Shown: positions 36,854-46,612, numbered from the stretch's first letter. The stretch: DNA of 64,000 bases from Allosediminivita pacifica (GCF_003054175.1 NZ_QBKN01000019.1:1-64000), one strand, 5' to 3'. Notes: a model not told the origin generated them from the sequence alone. Made by a program: numbers and translations.

Positions 36854-37849
36854 TCACGCGAAGTGCTGGGGTTGGCGCTGGCGGACCAGCTGGCTGAGCG
36901 AGACGGCCACGACCAGCGCGCCGCCGTAGAAGAGGCTTTGCACGTAGGCGTCGGCGCCCAGCATGGTCAGGCCCGTGATGCCGGTGATGAGGAAGTAGAC
37001 CCCCACCAGCGTGCCGATCGGGTTGAAGCGGCCCGGGTAGATCGCCGTCGCCCCGAGGAAGGCCGCGGCGAAGGCGGGCAGCAGCAGTTGCAGGCCCGAG
37101 GTCGGGTCGGCGGAGCCGGTCATGCCCGCGTAGAGCACGCCTGCGAGGCCGGAAAGTCCGCCCGAGATGCCGAAGGCGATTGCCCGGACGCGTTCCACCG
37201 GCACGCCGTTCAGGCGCGCCACCTCGCGGCCGCGGCCCACGAAGAGCAGCTTGCGGCCCGAGATGGTGAATTCGAGCATGTACCACATGACCAGCGCCAC
37301 CAGCAGGCCGTAGTAGAAGGCCAGCGGCACGCCGAAAAGGCGCTGGATCACCACGATCTCCACGAGTTCCATGGAGACGCCCGAAACGGTGCGCGAGTTG
37401 CTGATCCAGAGCGTCATGCCATTGAGGAAGGTGCCGATCCCCAGCGTCACGATGAGCGAGTGGATGCGGAAGAAGAGCACGAAGAAGGCGTTCACCAGCC
37501 CGGCGATCAGCCCGATCAGCACCACGGCCACGACCGAGAGCCCCACCGGCCAGCCCCACTGCACGTTGGAGACGGCCAGGAACATGGACCCGAAGACGAG
37601 GATCGAGGCGGCGGAGAGGTCGAAGTCGCCCGAAGTGAGCGGGATCAGGATGCCCAGCGCCAGCACCACGAGCACGGCCTGCGAGCCGAGCATCGAGGAG
37701 AAGGTGCGCCATGTGAGGAAGGTGTCGGGCAGCAGGAGGCCGAAGATCGCGATCAGGAAGATCCAGCCGAGCACGAGCGCGTAGCGTTCGACTTCCTTCT
37801 TGATGTCGAGAGAGGCGAGCGGGCGCGATGGCGTGTCCGTGGCGCTCAT
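36854..37849 (-). CDS. CUT2-type ABC transporter permease
   Basis: 331 residues from ATG 37849, overlapping the ATPase stop (ATGA). BPD_transp_2 permease with about nine helices: ALGILIPLTSGDFDLSAAS is the conserved early segment, HSLIVTLGIGTFLNGMTLW and YPGRFNPIGTLVGVYFLIT follow. Only one permease gene is present, so it should act as a homodimer. It imports the substrate of the RutA-type pathway. Confidence 0.87.
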   Translation of the reverse strand: MSATDTPSRPLASLDIKKEVERYALVLGWIFLIAIFGLLLPDTFLTWRTFSSMLGSQAVLVVLALGILIPLTSGDFDLSAASILVFGSMFLAVSNVQWGWPVGLSVVAVVLIGLIAGLVNAFFVLFFRIHSLIVTLGIGTFLNGMTLWISNSRTVSGVSMELVEIVVIQRLFGVPLAFYYGLLVALVMWYMLEFTISGRKLLFVGRGREVARLNGVPVERVRAIAFGISGGLSGLAGVLYAGMTGSADPTSGLQLLLPAFAAAFLGATAIYPGRFNPIGTLVGVYFLITGITGLTMLGADAYVQSLFYGGALVVAVSLSQLVRQRQPQHFA

Positions 37850-39462
37850 GTCGTCATTTCCTTTCGGGTTGCGGTCTCGGCCTCGTCGGAGGCCTCGTGA
37901 AAGCAGGCGCGCGCGATGGCGTCCTTGGTCAGCGCCGCGCCGCTGAGTTCGGCCACGGGGCGGCCCCGGTGGAAGACGAAGACGCGGTCGCAGATCTGGG
38001 CGAGCTGTTCGTAGTCGGTGGAGGCGCAGAGGATGGCGGTGCCGCGCGCGGCGGCGCCGTCGAGCGCCTCGAAGATCTTTTGCCGGGCGCCGAAGTCGAC
38101 ACCCTGCGTGGGCTCGTCGAGCAGGAGCAGCATTGGGTCCTCGGCCAGCCACTTGCCGATGAGCACCTTCTGCTGGTTGCCGCCCGAGAGCGTGCCGAGC
38201 GGCACACCGGCGCGCGGCGGGCGCACGTCGTGTTCCTCGATCAGGCTTTCGGTCGCGCGTGTGGCCGCGCCGTGGCTGAGGCCCAGAAGCCCCCGCAGCC
38301 GCGAGAGCGCGAGGAAGGTCGCGTTTTCCGAGACCGACAGCGTGCCGATGCCCGCCTGGTGGATGCGGTCGCCCGGCATGAAGGAGATCTTGGCCGCGCA
38401 GGCCATGCCCGGCGTCATGCGCGACAGGTCCACGGTCTTGTCACCCACGGTCAGGCTGCCCTGCCCCCGGTCGGCACCGAAGACGAGGTAAGGCACCTCT
38501 GCAAAGCCCGAGCCGATGAGGCCGGTGACGCCCACCACTTCGCCCGCGCGGAGCGTGGCGTCGAAACCTTCGAGCCGACCGCCGGAGAGGTCCTTGATCG
38601 TGACGGCGGTGCCCTCGGCGCGGCTGCCGCTGCGGTCGCGTTCGTAGAGCGAGACGGCGTGGCCGACGATGGTGTCGAGGATTTCCTGCCGGGTGGTGTC
38701 CGCCGTGGTCATCATGGAGACCAGCCGCCCGTCACGCATGACGGCGACGCGGTCGGTGATCGAGAGCACCTCGTCGATGTCGTGGGTGACGATGATGACC
38801 GAAGCGCCTGTCTTCTTGATGCGGCGCAGCAGGGTGAAGAGCCGATCCACGTCCTCGGCCGACAGGAACGGCGTGGGTTCGTCCAGCACGAGGATGCCCT
38901 CGCCTGCGCGGCCCGCGTCGGAGCGGCGCAGTTCGTCCACGGCGCGGACGATGGCGACGTAGGCGCGTTCCACCGGGGCGAGCGTGTCGACGGTTTGCAT
39001 CGGGTCGATGTCGAGGCCGAATTCCTGAAACAGCGCCTTCATCCTCGCGCGCTCGGCCCGCCAGCTGATGCCCCAGGGGCGGACCTTCTGGTCGTCGGAA
39101 ACCAGCATGTTGTCGGCGACCGAGAGCGAGGGCACGAGGGCGAGGTGCTGGTGGACGAAGGCCACGCCCATGTTGCGGATGCGCCCCGGGTCGAGGGGCA
39201 GCTTCAGCTCCTCGCCCCAGAGCCGCACCTTGCTGCCCGGTTCGGGCGAGTTGAACCCCGCCAGAACCTTGATCAGTGTCGATTTCCCCGAGCCGTTCTG
39301 CCCCAGAAGGCCCAGGATCTCTCCGCGTCGCAGGGTGAGCGAGACATCCTTGAGCACCTCCACCGGTCCGAATTTCATCCGGACGCCGGACATGCGCAGC
39401 ACGTCGGCCGGTGCCTCGCCGGGGTTGCGGTTTGCCAGGGTCACGACGTTCGGATCTGTCAT
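37846..39462 (-). CDS. CUT2-type ABC transporter ATP-binding protein (double ATPase)
   Basis: 538 residues. Domain 1: LLGQNGSGKSTLIKVLAG, ILVLDEPTPFLS, VTHDIDEV. Domain 2 has a degenerate Walker A (GVTGLIGSGFAEVP), signature TLSGGNQQKVLIGKW and LLLLDEPTQGVDFGA. Such tandem ATPases energise ribose-type importers and are increasingly found with purine, nucleoside and autoinducer uptake. It is coupled by overlaps to the binding protein before it and the permease after it. Confidence 0.88.
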   Translation of the reverse strand: MTDPNVVTLANRNPGEAPADVLRMSGVRMKFGPVEVLKDVSLTLRRGEILGLLGQNGSGKSTLIKVLAGFNSPEPGSKVRLWGEELKLPLDPGRIRNMGVAFVHQHLALVPSLSVADNMLVSDDQKVRPWGISWRAERARMKALFQEFGLDIDPMQTVDTLAPVERAYVAIVRAVDELRRSDAGRAGEGILVLDEPTPFLSAEDVDRLFTLLRRIKKTGASVIIVTHDIDEVLSITDRVAVMRDGRLVSMMTTADTTRQEILDTIVGHAVSLYERDRSGSRAEGTAVTIKDLSGGRLEGFDATLRAGEVVGVTGLIGSGFAEVPYLVFGADRGQGSLTVGDKTVDLSRMTPGMACAAKISFMPGDRIHQAGIGTLSVSENATFLALSRLRGLLGLSHGAATRATESLIEEHDVRPPRAGVPLGTLSGGNQQKVLIGKWLAEDPMLLLLDEPTQGVDFGARQKIFEALDGAAARGTAILCASTDYEQLAQICDRVFVFHRGRPVAELSGAALTKDAIARACFHEASDEAETATRKEMTT

Positions 39463-40565
39463 TCCAGACCCCAGAGGGCGCGGAAGCCCTGAACGTGCGC
39501 GTCGCCGTAGCCGCTGTCGAAGTCGGCGGGGTTGCCCGCGGTCTCGATGTTGCTTTCGTCGAAGATCAGCAGCGGGATGCCGAGGCTTTCGGGCACTTCC
39601 ATGTCGCAGATCGTGCGCATCATGGCATCGACGGCGGCGTAGCCCGCCCAGCCGAGGCTTTCGCCCACGTCCATCTGCACCGTGCCTTCGCGCACCATGT
39701 CGAGCACGAAGGGCGTGCCGTTGAAGGTGGCGATGCCCACGTCGGTGGCGCCCGCGATGCGCAGGGCGGGGATCACGAACTGGCTCATGCTATCGTAGAT
39801 CGGGATGATGTAGTTGATGCCCGGGTCCGACAGCAGCGCCGACTGGGTGCCGGACTGGATGCGGGTGGCCCATTCGTTGACCGGCACGTTGATGTATTTC
39901 TGCGTGCAGTCGGGGCAGTATTCGGACAGCGTGTCCTGGATCGACTGGACGAAGGGTTCGGTGGGCAGCACGTCGTCGGAGCCGATGATGAGCACGTTGG
40001 GCGCGCCCTCCGTCTCGACATAGGCCCAGGAAGCGAGGATCTCGCCCACGGTGCTGTAGGGCACCTTGCCGGAGGCATCGACGAAGTCGGCCTGTTCCTG
40101 CGTCTCGTCGTAGAGGTGGGTGGTGGTGACCTTGAGCCCGGCCTCGGAAGCCTCGGTCAGCTGCGGGGCGAGCACGGCGGGGTTCAGGCCGCCAGCCACA
40201 TCGACGAGGCTGTAGCCCTGGCTGATGGCCTGGTTCACGCCCTGGATCCAGGCGTCGCTGGAGCCCTGGTTTTCCCAGGTGGTGTAGGTGAAGCCCACCT
40301 CTTCGGCGGCGCGGGCCATGGCGCGCTGAAGCTCCACGTTGAAGGGGATCGCCATGGTGATCGGGATCGAGAAGACGCTTTCGCCTTCCATGCAGGCCTG
40401 CGCGTCGAAGGGTTCGCCCTGAGGTTCGAACTCGGGGATGGCGCGGTGCTTTTCAAGCAGCGCCTGGGCCGTTTCCATCGCGTCCTGGGCGGCGGCGGGG
40501 CCCGCGAGGACCGGCGCAAGCGCCAGCCCGCAGGCAAGGGCGAAACGGCTGGTGAAGGTCGTCAT
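39459..40565 (-). CDS. Periplasmic substrate-binding protein of the CUT2-type transporter
   Basis: 368 residues with a signal peptide (RFALACGLALAPVLAGPAAA|QD). The mature chain is a type I periplasmic binding fold: SIPITMAIPFNVELQRAMAR, GSSDAWIQGVNQAI, ILIIGSDDV-like VLIIGSDDVLPTEPFVQS, and a cysteine pair CPDC. It lacks the classic sugar-binding Arg/Asp spacing that I could recognise, so a non-sugar ligand is possible. It starts the ABC-amidase-RutE transcript; two palindromic operators lie just upstream. Confidence 0.85.
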   Translation of the reverse strand: MTTFTSRFALACGLALAPVLAGPAAAQDAMETAQALLEKHRAIPEFEPQGEPFDAQACMEGESVFSIPITMAIPFNVELQRAMARAAEEVGFTYTTWENQGSSDAWIQGVNQAISQGYSLVDVAGGLNPAVLAPQLTEASEAGLKVTTTHLYDETQEQADFVDASGKVPYSTVGEILASWAYVETEGAPNVLIIGSDDVLPTEPFVQSIQDTLSEYCPDCTQKYINVPVNEWATRIQSGTQSALLSDPGINYIIPIYDSMSQFVIPALRIAGATDVGIATFNGTPFVLDMVREGTVQMDVGESLGWAGYAAVDAMMRTICDMEVPESLGIPLLIFDESNIETAGNPADFDSGYGDAHVQGFRALWGLE

Positions 40566-40613
40566 GTATCTACTCCCGTCGGTGGCGCCGGCTTTGTGCC
40601 GGCTTGTAGATAC

Positions 40614-40627
40614 ATTGTCCGGACTTA
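40614..40627. promoter_or_regulatory. GntR-type operator, site a
   Basis: ATTG-TCCGGA-CTTA, matching the six-site consensus close to the perfect palindrome TAAGTCCGGACTTA. It lies 48 bases upstream of the binding-protein start, where a repressor would block transcription of the ABC-amidase operon. Confidence 0.65.
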
Positions 40628-40731
40628 TTCAGGCTTCGGTCAACGAGAGTTGCGGGGCAAATGCAGGTTTCGCGGCGTCATACTTGGATTGATGCGAATT
40701 TGACCAGATTTTCCGGAGGGGCGATCAAATT

Positions 40732-40745
40732 TTTGTTCGGACTTA
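40732..40745. promoter_or_regulatory. GntR-type operator, site b
   Basis: TTTG-TTCGGA-CTTA, second copy upstream of the binding-protein gene, 118 bases from site a. It overlaps the stop codon of the MFS gene (40743-40745), so its conservation is not explained by coding. Confidence 0.6.
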
Positions 40746-41972
40746 TGCAGATCTCGATGCCGCACCGCGGCGTTGGCGCAGCGAAAGCACGGCGCCAAGA
40801 AAACCGATTCCCGAGAAAAGCGTGAAGCAGAGCCCGTAGTCCCCGACCAGATCATAGACCAGCGCGTAGACCGAGGGGCCGATTATGACACCGATGAAGG
40901 TGTAGACGAGCAGCGCCCCGGTGTTGGCGCCGACCTTGCCCTTGGGCGCGGTACGGGCCGCCGCGGCGAGGAAGACGCCGTTCCAGCCGCTCGCCACGCC
41001 GCCGAGCGCCATGAAGAGCAGCACCTGCAGCGCCGTCGGATAGGTGTCGAGCCAGTTCAGCGCGAAGAGGAAGATCCCCGAGAGCGTGCCGATGAGGGCC
41101 AGCGTCTCGAACCCGCCGAGCTTGTCCGCGGCGAGGCCCCAGGCGATGCGGCCCACTGCCCCGCAAAGCTGAAGCGCGGCGGCGACCGAACCCGCGGCGA
41201 CGATGGACCAGCCGTGTTCCACCAGCATGACCACGGTGAAGGCGGTGACCACGAGTTGCAGTGCGGAATAGAGCCCGCCGAGCAACGCCAGCGTGCGCAG
41301 GCGCGCGTCGCGGTAGAGCGCGACCTGTTCGCGGACCATGCGCGCGACCGCACCGCCCGGCGCCGCGCGGCGGCGGGGGCTGGGATCGGCGGTGAAGACG
41401 GAGATCAGCAGGAGCACGGCTGCGGGCGCGGCGGCGAGCAGGATGGCCAGTTGCCAGCCCCCGCCCAGCGCCACGGTGATCGAGGGCAGCGCCACATTGG
41501 CGACCACCGCGCCCAGCGGCACGCCGCTTTGCTTGAAGGAGAAGACGAAACTTTGCCGGTGGCGGGGCGTGGAGCGGTTGAGGATCTCGGAGGAGGCCGG
41601 GTTGTTCAGCCCGTAGCCCACGCCGAGACACATGGAGCCCGCGATCATGGCCACGGGCTGCGCCGTGGCAAGGAGCGCGAGCCCCGCGATGAAGAGGATC
41701 AGTTCGGTCCAGATGACGCGTTCGGCCTCGAGCGCCTCGACCACGGACCCGGCAAAGGCCGAGGCGAACATGCCGGCGAAGTAGATGAGGCTGACCTGGT
41801 AGCCGATCCAGTGCGCGCCGATGCCGAGACTGTCGGCCACGGCGGGGGCGAGCGCCGTGAGCGCGAGGGTGCTGGCGGTCGCGGCGACCTGCACGAGCGT
41901 CATCAAGGCAAGGGGGCCGGTCCATCCACGGGGGCGAAGCTCGGAGCTCCGGGTCGACAAGAATTCAGTCAT
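40743..41972 (-). CDS. MFS transporter
   Basis: 409 residues from ATG 41972, with twelve membrane helices, a typical first-loop region (DSLGIGAHWIGYQVS) and central cytoplasmic loop (FTADPSPRRRAAPGG). MFS motif details do not tell the substrate. Its start codon lies six bases from a regulator palindrome, so it belongs to the same regulon and may serve as a second importer or exporter for the pathway compound. It precedes the ABC operon on the same strand by 177 bp. Confidence 0.85.
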   Translation of the reverse strand: MTEFLSTRSSELRPRGWTGPLALMTLVQVAATASTLALTALAPAVADSLGIGAHWIGYQVSLIYFAGMFASAFAGSVVEALEAERVIWTELILFIAGLALLATAQPVAMIAGSMCLGVGYGLNNPASSEILNRSTPRHRQSFVFSFKQSGVPLGAVVANVALPSITVALGGGWQLAILLAAAPAAVLLLISVFTADPSPRRRAAPGGAVARMVREQVALYRDARLRTLALLGGLYSALQLVVTAFTVVMLVEHGWSIVAAGSVAAALQLCGAVGRIAWGLAADKLGGFETLALIGTLSGIFLFALNWLDTYPTALQVLLFMALGGVASGWNGVFLAAAARTAPKGKVGANTGALLVYTFIGVIIGPSVYALVYDLVGDYGLCFTLFSGIGFLGAVLSLRQRRGAASRSA

Positions 41973-41978
41973 TTGCTT

Positions 41979-41992
41979 TAAGTCCGGACATT
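41979..41992. promoter_or_regulatory. GntR-type operator, site c
   Basis: TAAG-TCCGGA-CATT, six bases upstream of the MFS start codon, covering the ribosome-binding/leader region. With site d it lies in the divergent control region of the MFS and regulator genes. Confidence 0.65.
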
Positions 41993-42032
41993 GAATGCGG
42001 TGAAACCAGCGCTCGGTACGAGTTTCTATATA

Positions 42033-42046
42033 TATGTCCGGACTTA
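42033..42046. promoter_or_regulatory. GntR-type operator, site d
   Basis: TATG-TCCGGA-CTTA, 54 bases from site c (about five helical turns) and 46 bases before the regulator start. The paired sites imply autoregulation together with control of the MFS gene. Confidence 0.65.
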
Positions 42047-42092
42047 TGCGCAACAATCGAGGCGATAGCACCGCCCTCAGGGAGGAAACCCG

Positions 42093-42833
42093 ATGAATAT
42101 CGAAGCGCAGCGCACCCAGACACCGCTCTATCTCCAGGTCGCGCACCGCCTCGAGAGGCAGATCATCTCGGGCGAGCGCGCGGTGGGCAGCCTGCTGCCC
42201 CCCGAGGCGGAGCTCGCGCAGCAACTGGGCGTGAGCCGTCATACCGTGCGCCAAGCTATCGCGCAGCTGCGCAAGAAGGGCATGCTGGTCGCACGCAAGG
42301 GTGTGGGCACGCGAGTGGAGGCCGCGCGCACCGACTGGCGCGAGCGGTTCCGCAACAATTCGCGCGACGACCTGTTCGAGTTCGCGAACGAAAGCGAATT
42401 CTTCATCCGGGTGAAGGAGCGCCGCGAGATGCGCGGCAAGCTTGCCACCGAGATTGGCTGCCGCCCCGGCCGACGCCTTATCTACATGGCCGGACCGCGC
42501 CACTTCATTGGCGAGCCCCTGCCCTTCTGCTGGAACGAGGTCTTCCTGGACCCGATCGCCTGGGAAGTGGTCGAGGACCTGCAGGTGCAGCGGACCTCGC
42601 TCTTCCAGCAGATCGAGCAGCGCACCGGCGAGCGGATCGAGGAGATCCAGCAGGAGATCCGCGCGGTCGAGATCCCCGACGAGATCTGCGAAGGGCTGAA
42701 CCGGCCGCGCGGCACCATCGGGCTGCGGATCACCCGGCGCTATCTCGCTTCGGGTGGACGGCTGATGGAATACGCGGTGCAGACCTCGCCCGCGGACAGC
42801 TTTGCCTACCGGACGAATCTCTCGGCCGAATAA
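42093..42833 (+). CDS. GntR/HutC-family transcriptional regulator with UTRA domain
   Basis: 246 residues from ATG 42093 behind AGGGAGG. N-terminal winged helix (PLYLQVAHRLERQIISGE, LPPEAELAQQLGVSRHTVRQ, GMLVARKGVGTRVEA). The C-terminal UTRA ligand domain includes GRRLIYMAGPRHFIGEPLPF and ends with LRITRRYLASGGRLMEYAV. HutC-type regulators bind small pathway intermediates. It sits centrally between the two arms, and palindromes lie in front of it, the MFS gene, the ABC operon and the RutA operon, so it is the presumed master regulator. Confidence 0.88.
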   Translation: MNIEAQRTQTPLYLQVAHRLERQIISGERAVGSLLPPEAELAQQLGVSRHTVRQAIAQLRKKGMLVARKGVGTRVEAARTDWRERFRNNSRDDLFEFANESEFFIRVKERREMRGKLATEIGCRPGRRLIYMAGPRHFIGEPLPFCWNEVFLDPIAWEVVEDLQVQRTSLFQQIEQRTGERIEEIQQEIRAVEIPDEICEGLNRPRGTIGLRITRRYLASGGRLMEYAVQTSPADSFAYRTNLSAE

Positions 42834-42919
42834 GCCCCGGCGGCAACCGGTCCCTGCCTGCCGCGCAGACATTGGACGCAAGTTCTGCACAGAAAACGCT
42901 CATGCTCGTGCACGGTCCG

Positions 42920-42933
42920 CTTGTCCGGACTAA
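42920..42933. promoter_or_regulatory. GntR-type operator, site e
   Basis: CTTG-TCCGGA-CTAA, in the gap between the regulator gene and the RutA homologue, 55 bases from site f. The weakest of the six in its flanks. Confidence 0.55.
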
Positions 42934-42974
42934 TACCATTTCCGATGACTGGATTTCCACGCATACGCTCCTGT

Positions 42975-42988
42975 TAAGTTCGGACTTA
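42975..42988. promoter_or_regulatory. GntR-type operator, site f
   Basis: TAAG-TTCGGA-CTTA: both outer arms perfect, one core mismatch. It lies about 36 bases before the RutA start, with spacing to site e (55) almost identical to that between sites c and d (54). Confidence 0.65.
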
Positions 42989-43023
42989 TGACGCAAAACG
43001 CGTGACGACAGGAGGTAATGAAC

Positions 43024-44103
<1,080 letters not shown>

Positions 44104-44111
44104 TCGCACCC

Positions 44112-44148
44112 CTGCCCCGCCGTCCTCACACTCCCTGCGGCGGGGCAG
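44112..44148 (+). terminator. Hairpin between rutA homologue and amidase gene
   Basis: Perfect 11-bp stem CTGCCCCGCCG/CGGCGGGGCAG with a 15-base loop, followed by CTTTCT. It starts 8 bases after the rutA stop and ends 21 bases before the amidase start. It could be a partial terminator that makes the monooxygenase more abundant than the downstream enzymes. Confidence 0.6.
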
Positions 44149-44169
44149 CTTTCTGACCGGAAGGCCGCG

Positions 44170-45450
44170 ATGACCGATCCCTCAAGGCTCGACATCACCG
44201 AGGCGCGCGCGCTGATGCGCGACAAGCGCCTGACCCCGCGCGAGCTGGTGCGCGCCTGCCTCGCCCGCATCGCCGAGCGCGACGGCGAGGTGCGGGCTTG
44301 GCTGCACGTGAACCCGCGCGCCGAGGCCGAGGCGGCGGAAATCGCCCCGGGCGATCCGCGTCCGCTGGCGGGCATTCCCGTGGGGATCAAGGACGTGATC
44401 GACACGGTCGACATGCCCACGACCCATAATTCACCGCTCTACGGCGGGCGGCAGCCCTGCGACGACGCGCCCTGCGTGGCCATGCTGCGCGCGGCGGGCG
44501 CGGTGATCCTGGGCAAGACCGACACCACGGAATTCGCCGCCGCCGGGCGCAACGCCGCGACGGCCAACCCGCATGACCTGGCGCGCACGCCGGGCGGGTC
44601 GTCTGCCGGGTCCGCCGCGGCTGTGGCCGATTTCCACGTGCCGCTGGCGCTTGGCACGCAAACCGGCGGATCGACGATCCGTCCTGCGTCCTTCTGCGGC
44701 GTGCCCGCGATCAAGCCAAGCTGGGGGCTGATCTCGGCCGAGGGCGTGAAGCTCTATTCCCAGAGCATGGACACGGTGGGCATCTTCGCCCGCTCGCATC
44801 GCGACCTGTCGCTTCTGGCCGAGGTCTACGGCTTGCCCGAGGGTGGCGCCGTGCCCGCCCTGCCCCGTATCGCGATCTGCCGTCCGCACTACATGGACCG
44901 CGCCGACGCGGAGGCGCATGCGCTGATGGACGACCTTGCCGCGCGGCTCGACGGCGTGGCCGAGGTCGTGGTGCGCGACCTGCCGGGCGAGATGGACGAT
45001 CTCGACGCGCTGCACCGCTGCGTGCAGATGAGCGAGGGGGCCGCGGCCTTCCGCAACCTCGACATGGCCGACGACGCGCTGGTGCATGGTGATTTCATCT
45101 CGCGCGCGCGGCGCGAGGAAGGGCACGCCGTGGCCGACATGTTCGCCGCCTACGACCGTCTGGCCGATCACCGCCGCGCCTTCGAGACGCTCTATTCCGA
45201 CGTGGACGGCGTTCTGGCCCCGGCGGCGCCCGGCTATGCCCCGCAGGGGCGTGGCCCTGGCAATCCAGTCCTGAACGCCCTCTGGACCGCGATGCAGCTG
45301 CCCTGCATCGCCCTTCCCGTCATCACCGAGCCGATGCCGCTGGGCGTGCAGCTGGTGGGGCCGCGTGGCCATGACCGCAGGCTTCTGCGGCTGGCCGAGC
45401 TGCTGGCCCCCGCGCTGTCCCGCCCGCTGGCCGCGGCCGAACCCGCCTGA
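44170..45450 (+). CDS. Amidase-signature enzyme (third, plus arm)
   Basis: 426 residues. Catalytic Lys in GIPVGIKDVIDTVD, RTPGGSSAGSAAAVADF, and the catalytic Ser in [16 protein letters not shown]. Same subfamily as the amidase at 33351; together they bracket the regulon. It would hydrolyse an amide or ureide released by the RutA-type reaction, perhaps doing the job of RutB in the classical pathway. It follows the rutA homologue through a hairpin and is 15 bases ahead of the flavin reductase. Confidence 0.86.
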   Translation: MTDPSRLDITEARALMRDKRLTPRELVRACLARIAERDGEVRAWLHVNPRAEAEAAEIAPGDPRPLAGIPVGIKDVIDTVDMPTTHNSPLYGGRQPCDDAPCVAMLRAAGAVILGKTDTTEFAAAGRNAATANPHDLARTPGGSSAGSAAAVADFHVPLALGTQTGGSTIRPASFCGVPAIKPSWGLISAEGVKLYSQSMDTVGIFARSHRDLSLLAEVYGLPEGGAVPALPRIAICRPHYMDRADAEAHALMDDLAARLDGVAEVVVRDLPGEMDDLDALHRCVQMSEGAAAFRNLDMADDALVHGDFISRARREEGHAVADMFAAYDRLADHRRAFETLYSDVDGVLAPAAPGYAPQGRGPGNPVLNALWTAMQLPCIALPVITEPMPLGVQLVGPRGHDRRLLRLAELLAPALSRPLAAAEPA

Positions 45451-45465
45451 CAAGGAGCAGATCCC

Positions 45466-45978
45466 ATGACCATGCCTCCCTTCGACCCCGCAGATTTCAA
45501 GGCCGGGATGCGCCGGCTGGCCTCGGGCGTGTCGCTGATCGCCGTCGACGACGGCACGGCACGCCACGGGCTGATCGCCACCGCCGTGACATCGCTTTCG
45601 GCCGAACCGCCGAGCCTGCTGGTCTGCGTGAACGGCACCGCCTCGATTTTCGAGGCGATCTCGGAGAGCGAGAGCTTCTGCGTGAACATCCTGTCCTGCG
45701 ATCAGAAGGCCATCGCGGAACGCTTCGCCATGCCGAAGGACCGCGAATCCCGCTTCGAGAGCGGCAGCTGGACCACGCTCGCCACCGGTGCCCCGGCGCT
45801 GGAAGGCGCGCAGGTGAGCTTCGACTGCCGCGCGGCGGGCCGGACCGAGTTCGGCACGCACACCATCTTCTTCGGCGAGGTCGTCGCGGTGACCGACTGG
45901 GGCACCGAGGCCGATCCCCTGCTCTACCACGAAAGCGCGTTCCACGGGCTTCAGGCCCTGTCCAGAAAGGTGGCATGA
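45466..45978 (+). CDS. rutF: RutF-like NADH:FMN reductase
   Basis: 170 residues behind AAGGAG, usual RutF length. Flavin-reductase (Flavin_Reduct) domain: FKAGMRRLASGVSLIAV, TAVTSLSAEPPSLLVCVN, ISESESFCVNILS, HTIFFGEVVAV. It supplies reduced FMN to the RutA-type oxygenase; adjacency in one operon supports the two-component system. Other two-component oxygenase reductases look alike, so the symbol rests on context. Confidence 0.85.
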   Translation: MTMPPFDPADFKAGMRRLASGVSLIAVDDGTARHGLIATAVTSLSAEPPSLLVCVNGTASIFEAISESESFCVNILSCDQKAIAERFAMPKDRESRFESGSWTTLATGAPALEGAQVSFDCRAAGRTEFGTHTIFFGEVVAVTDWGTEADPLLYHESAFHGLQALSRKVA

Positions 45979-45979
45979 G

Positions 45980-46612
45980 ATGAGTGACGTCGCAAAGAAC
46001 TACGCCAAGGCCTACAACCGGACGGTCGGCTTCGGCGACCGCCCGGCGCTGATCCTCGTGGATTTCGCCCATGCCTACTACGATCCCGAATGCCCGCTCT
46101 ACGGCGGCGAGGGCTGCGCCACGGCGCTTCAGGCGGCGCTGACCCTGCGCCGCGCCGCCAAGGATGCAGGGATTCCGGTAATCCTGACCACCGTCACCTA
46201 CCAGCTTGGCGGACTGGATGGCGGGCGCTTTTTCGAGAAGGCGGCGCCGCTCGAAGCCTTTCTGCCGGGCCGCAAGACCGCAGAGTTCGCCGAGGGTCTC
46301 GTGCCCGAGGACGACGAGCTGGTGATCGCCAAGCAGTATCCGAGCGCCTTTTTCGGCACCTCGCTGGCCTCGACCCTCACGGCGATGGGCTGTGACAGCG
46401 TGCTGCTGACGGGGCTGACCACCTCCGGTTGCGTTCGCGCAAGTTGTGTCGACGCCATGAGCCACGGCTTCCGCACCACCGTCGTGCGCGAGGCCTGCGG
46501 CGACCGCCACCCCGACCCGCACGAGGCCAACCTCTTCGACATGAACGCGAAGTATGCCGACGTGGTGAGCCTCGACGAGACGCTGGACTGGCTCACGCGC
46601 AAGGCGGCCTAG
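45980..46612 (+). CDS. Cysteine hydrolase, isochorismatase superfamily (N-carbamoylsarcosine amidase-like)
   Basis: 210 residues. Catalytic Asp in ALILVDFAHAYYDP, Lys in VIAKQYPSAFFGTSLAS, the cis-peptide/Cys segment TGLTTSGCVRASCVDAMSHG with the nucleophile Cys. The YDPECPLYGG and SAFFGT features resemble N-carbamoylsarcosine and maleamate amidohydrolases rather than RutB. It probably removes ammonia and CO2 from an N-carbamoyl or amide intermediate. Its stop codon shares the palindrome CTAG with the stop of the convergent pectin methylesterase gene. Confidence 0.85.
   Translation: MSDVAKNYAKAYNRTVGFGDRPALILVDFAHAYYDPECPLYGGEGCATALQAALTLRRAAKDAGIPVILTTVTYQLGGLDGGRFFEKAAPLEAFLPGRKTAEFAEGLVPEDDELVIAKQYPSAFFGTSLASTLTAMGCDSVLLTGLTTSGCVRASCVDAMSHGFRTTVVREACGDRHPDPHEANLFDMNAKYADVVSLDETLDWLTRKAA

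Noticed and set aside
40708-40721. TCCGGA at 40712-40717 as a third operator before the binding-protein gene
   Set aside because: The flanks TTTTCCGGAGGG lack the CTTA arm. Possible weak site but below the standard of the other six.
41973-42890. Upstream extension of the MFS protein to 715 residues
   Set aside because: It would cover the divergent GntR gene antisense and the operator region. The conserved protein starts at 41972.
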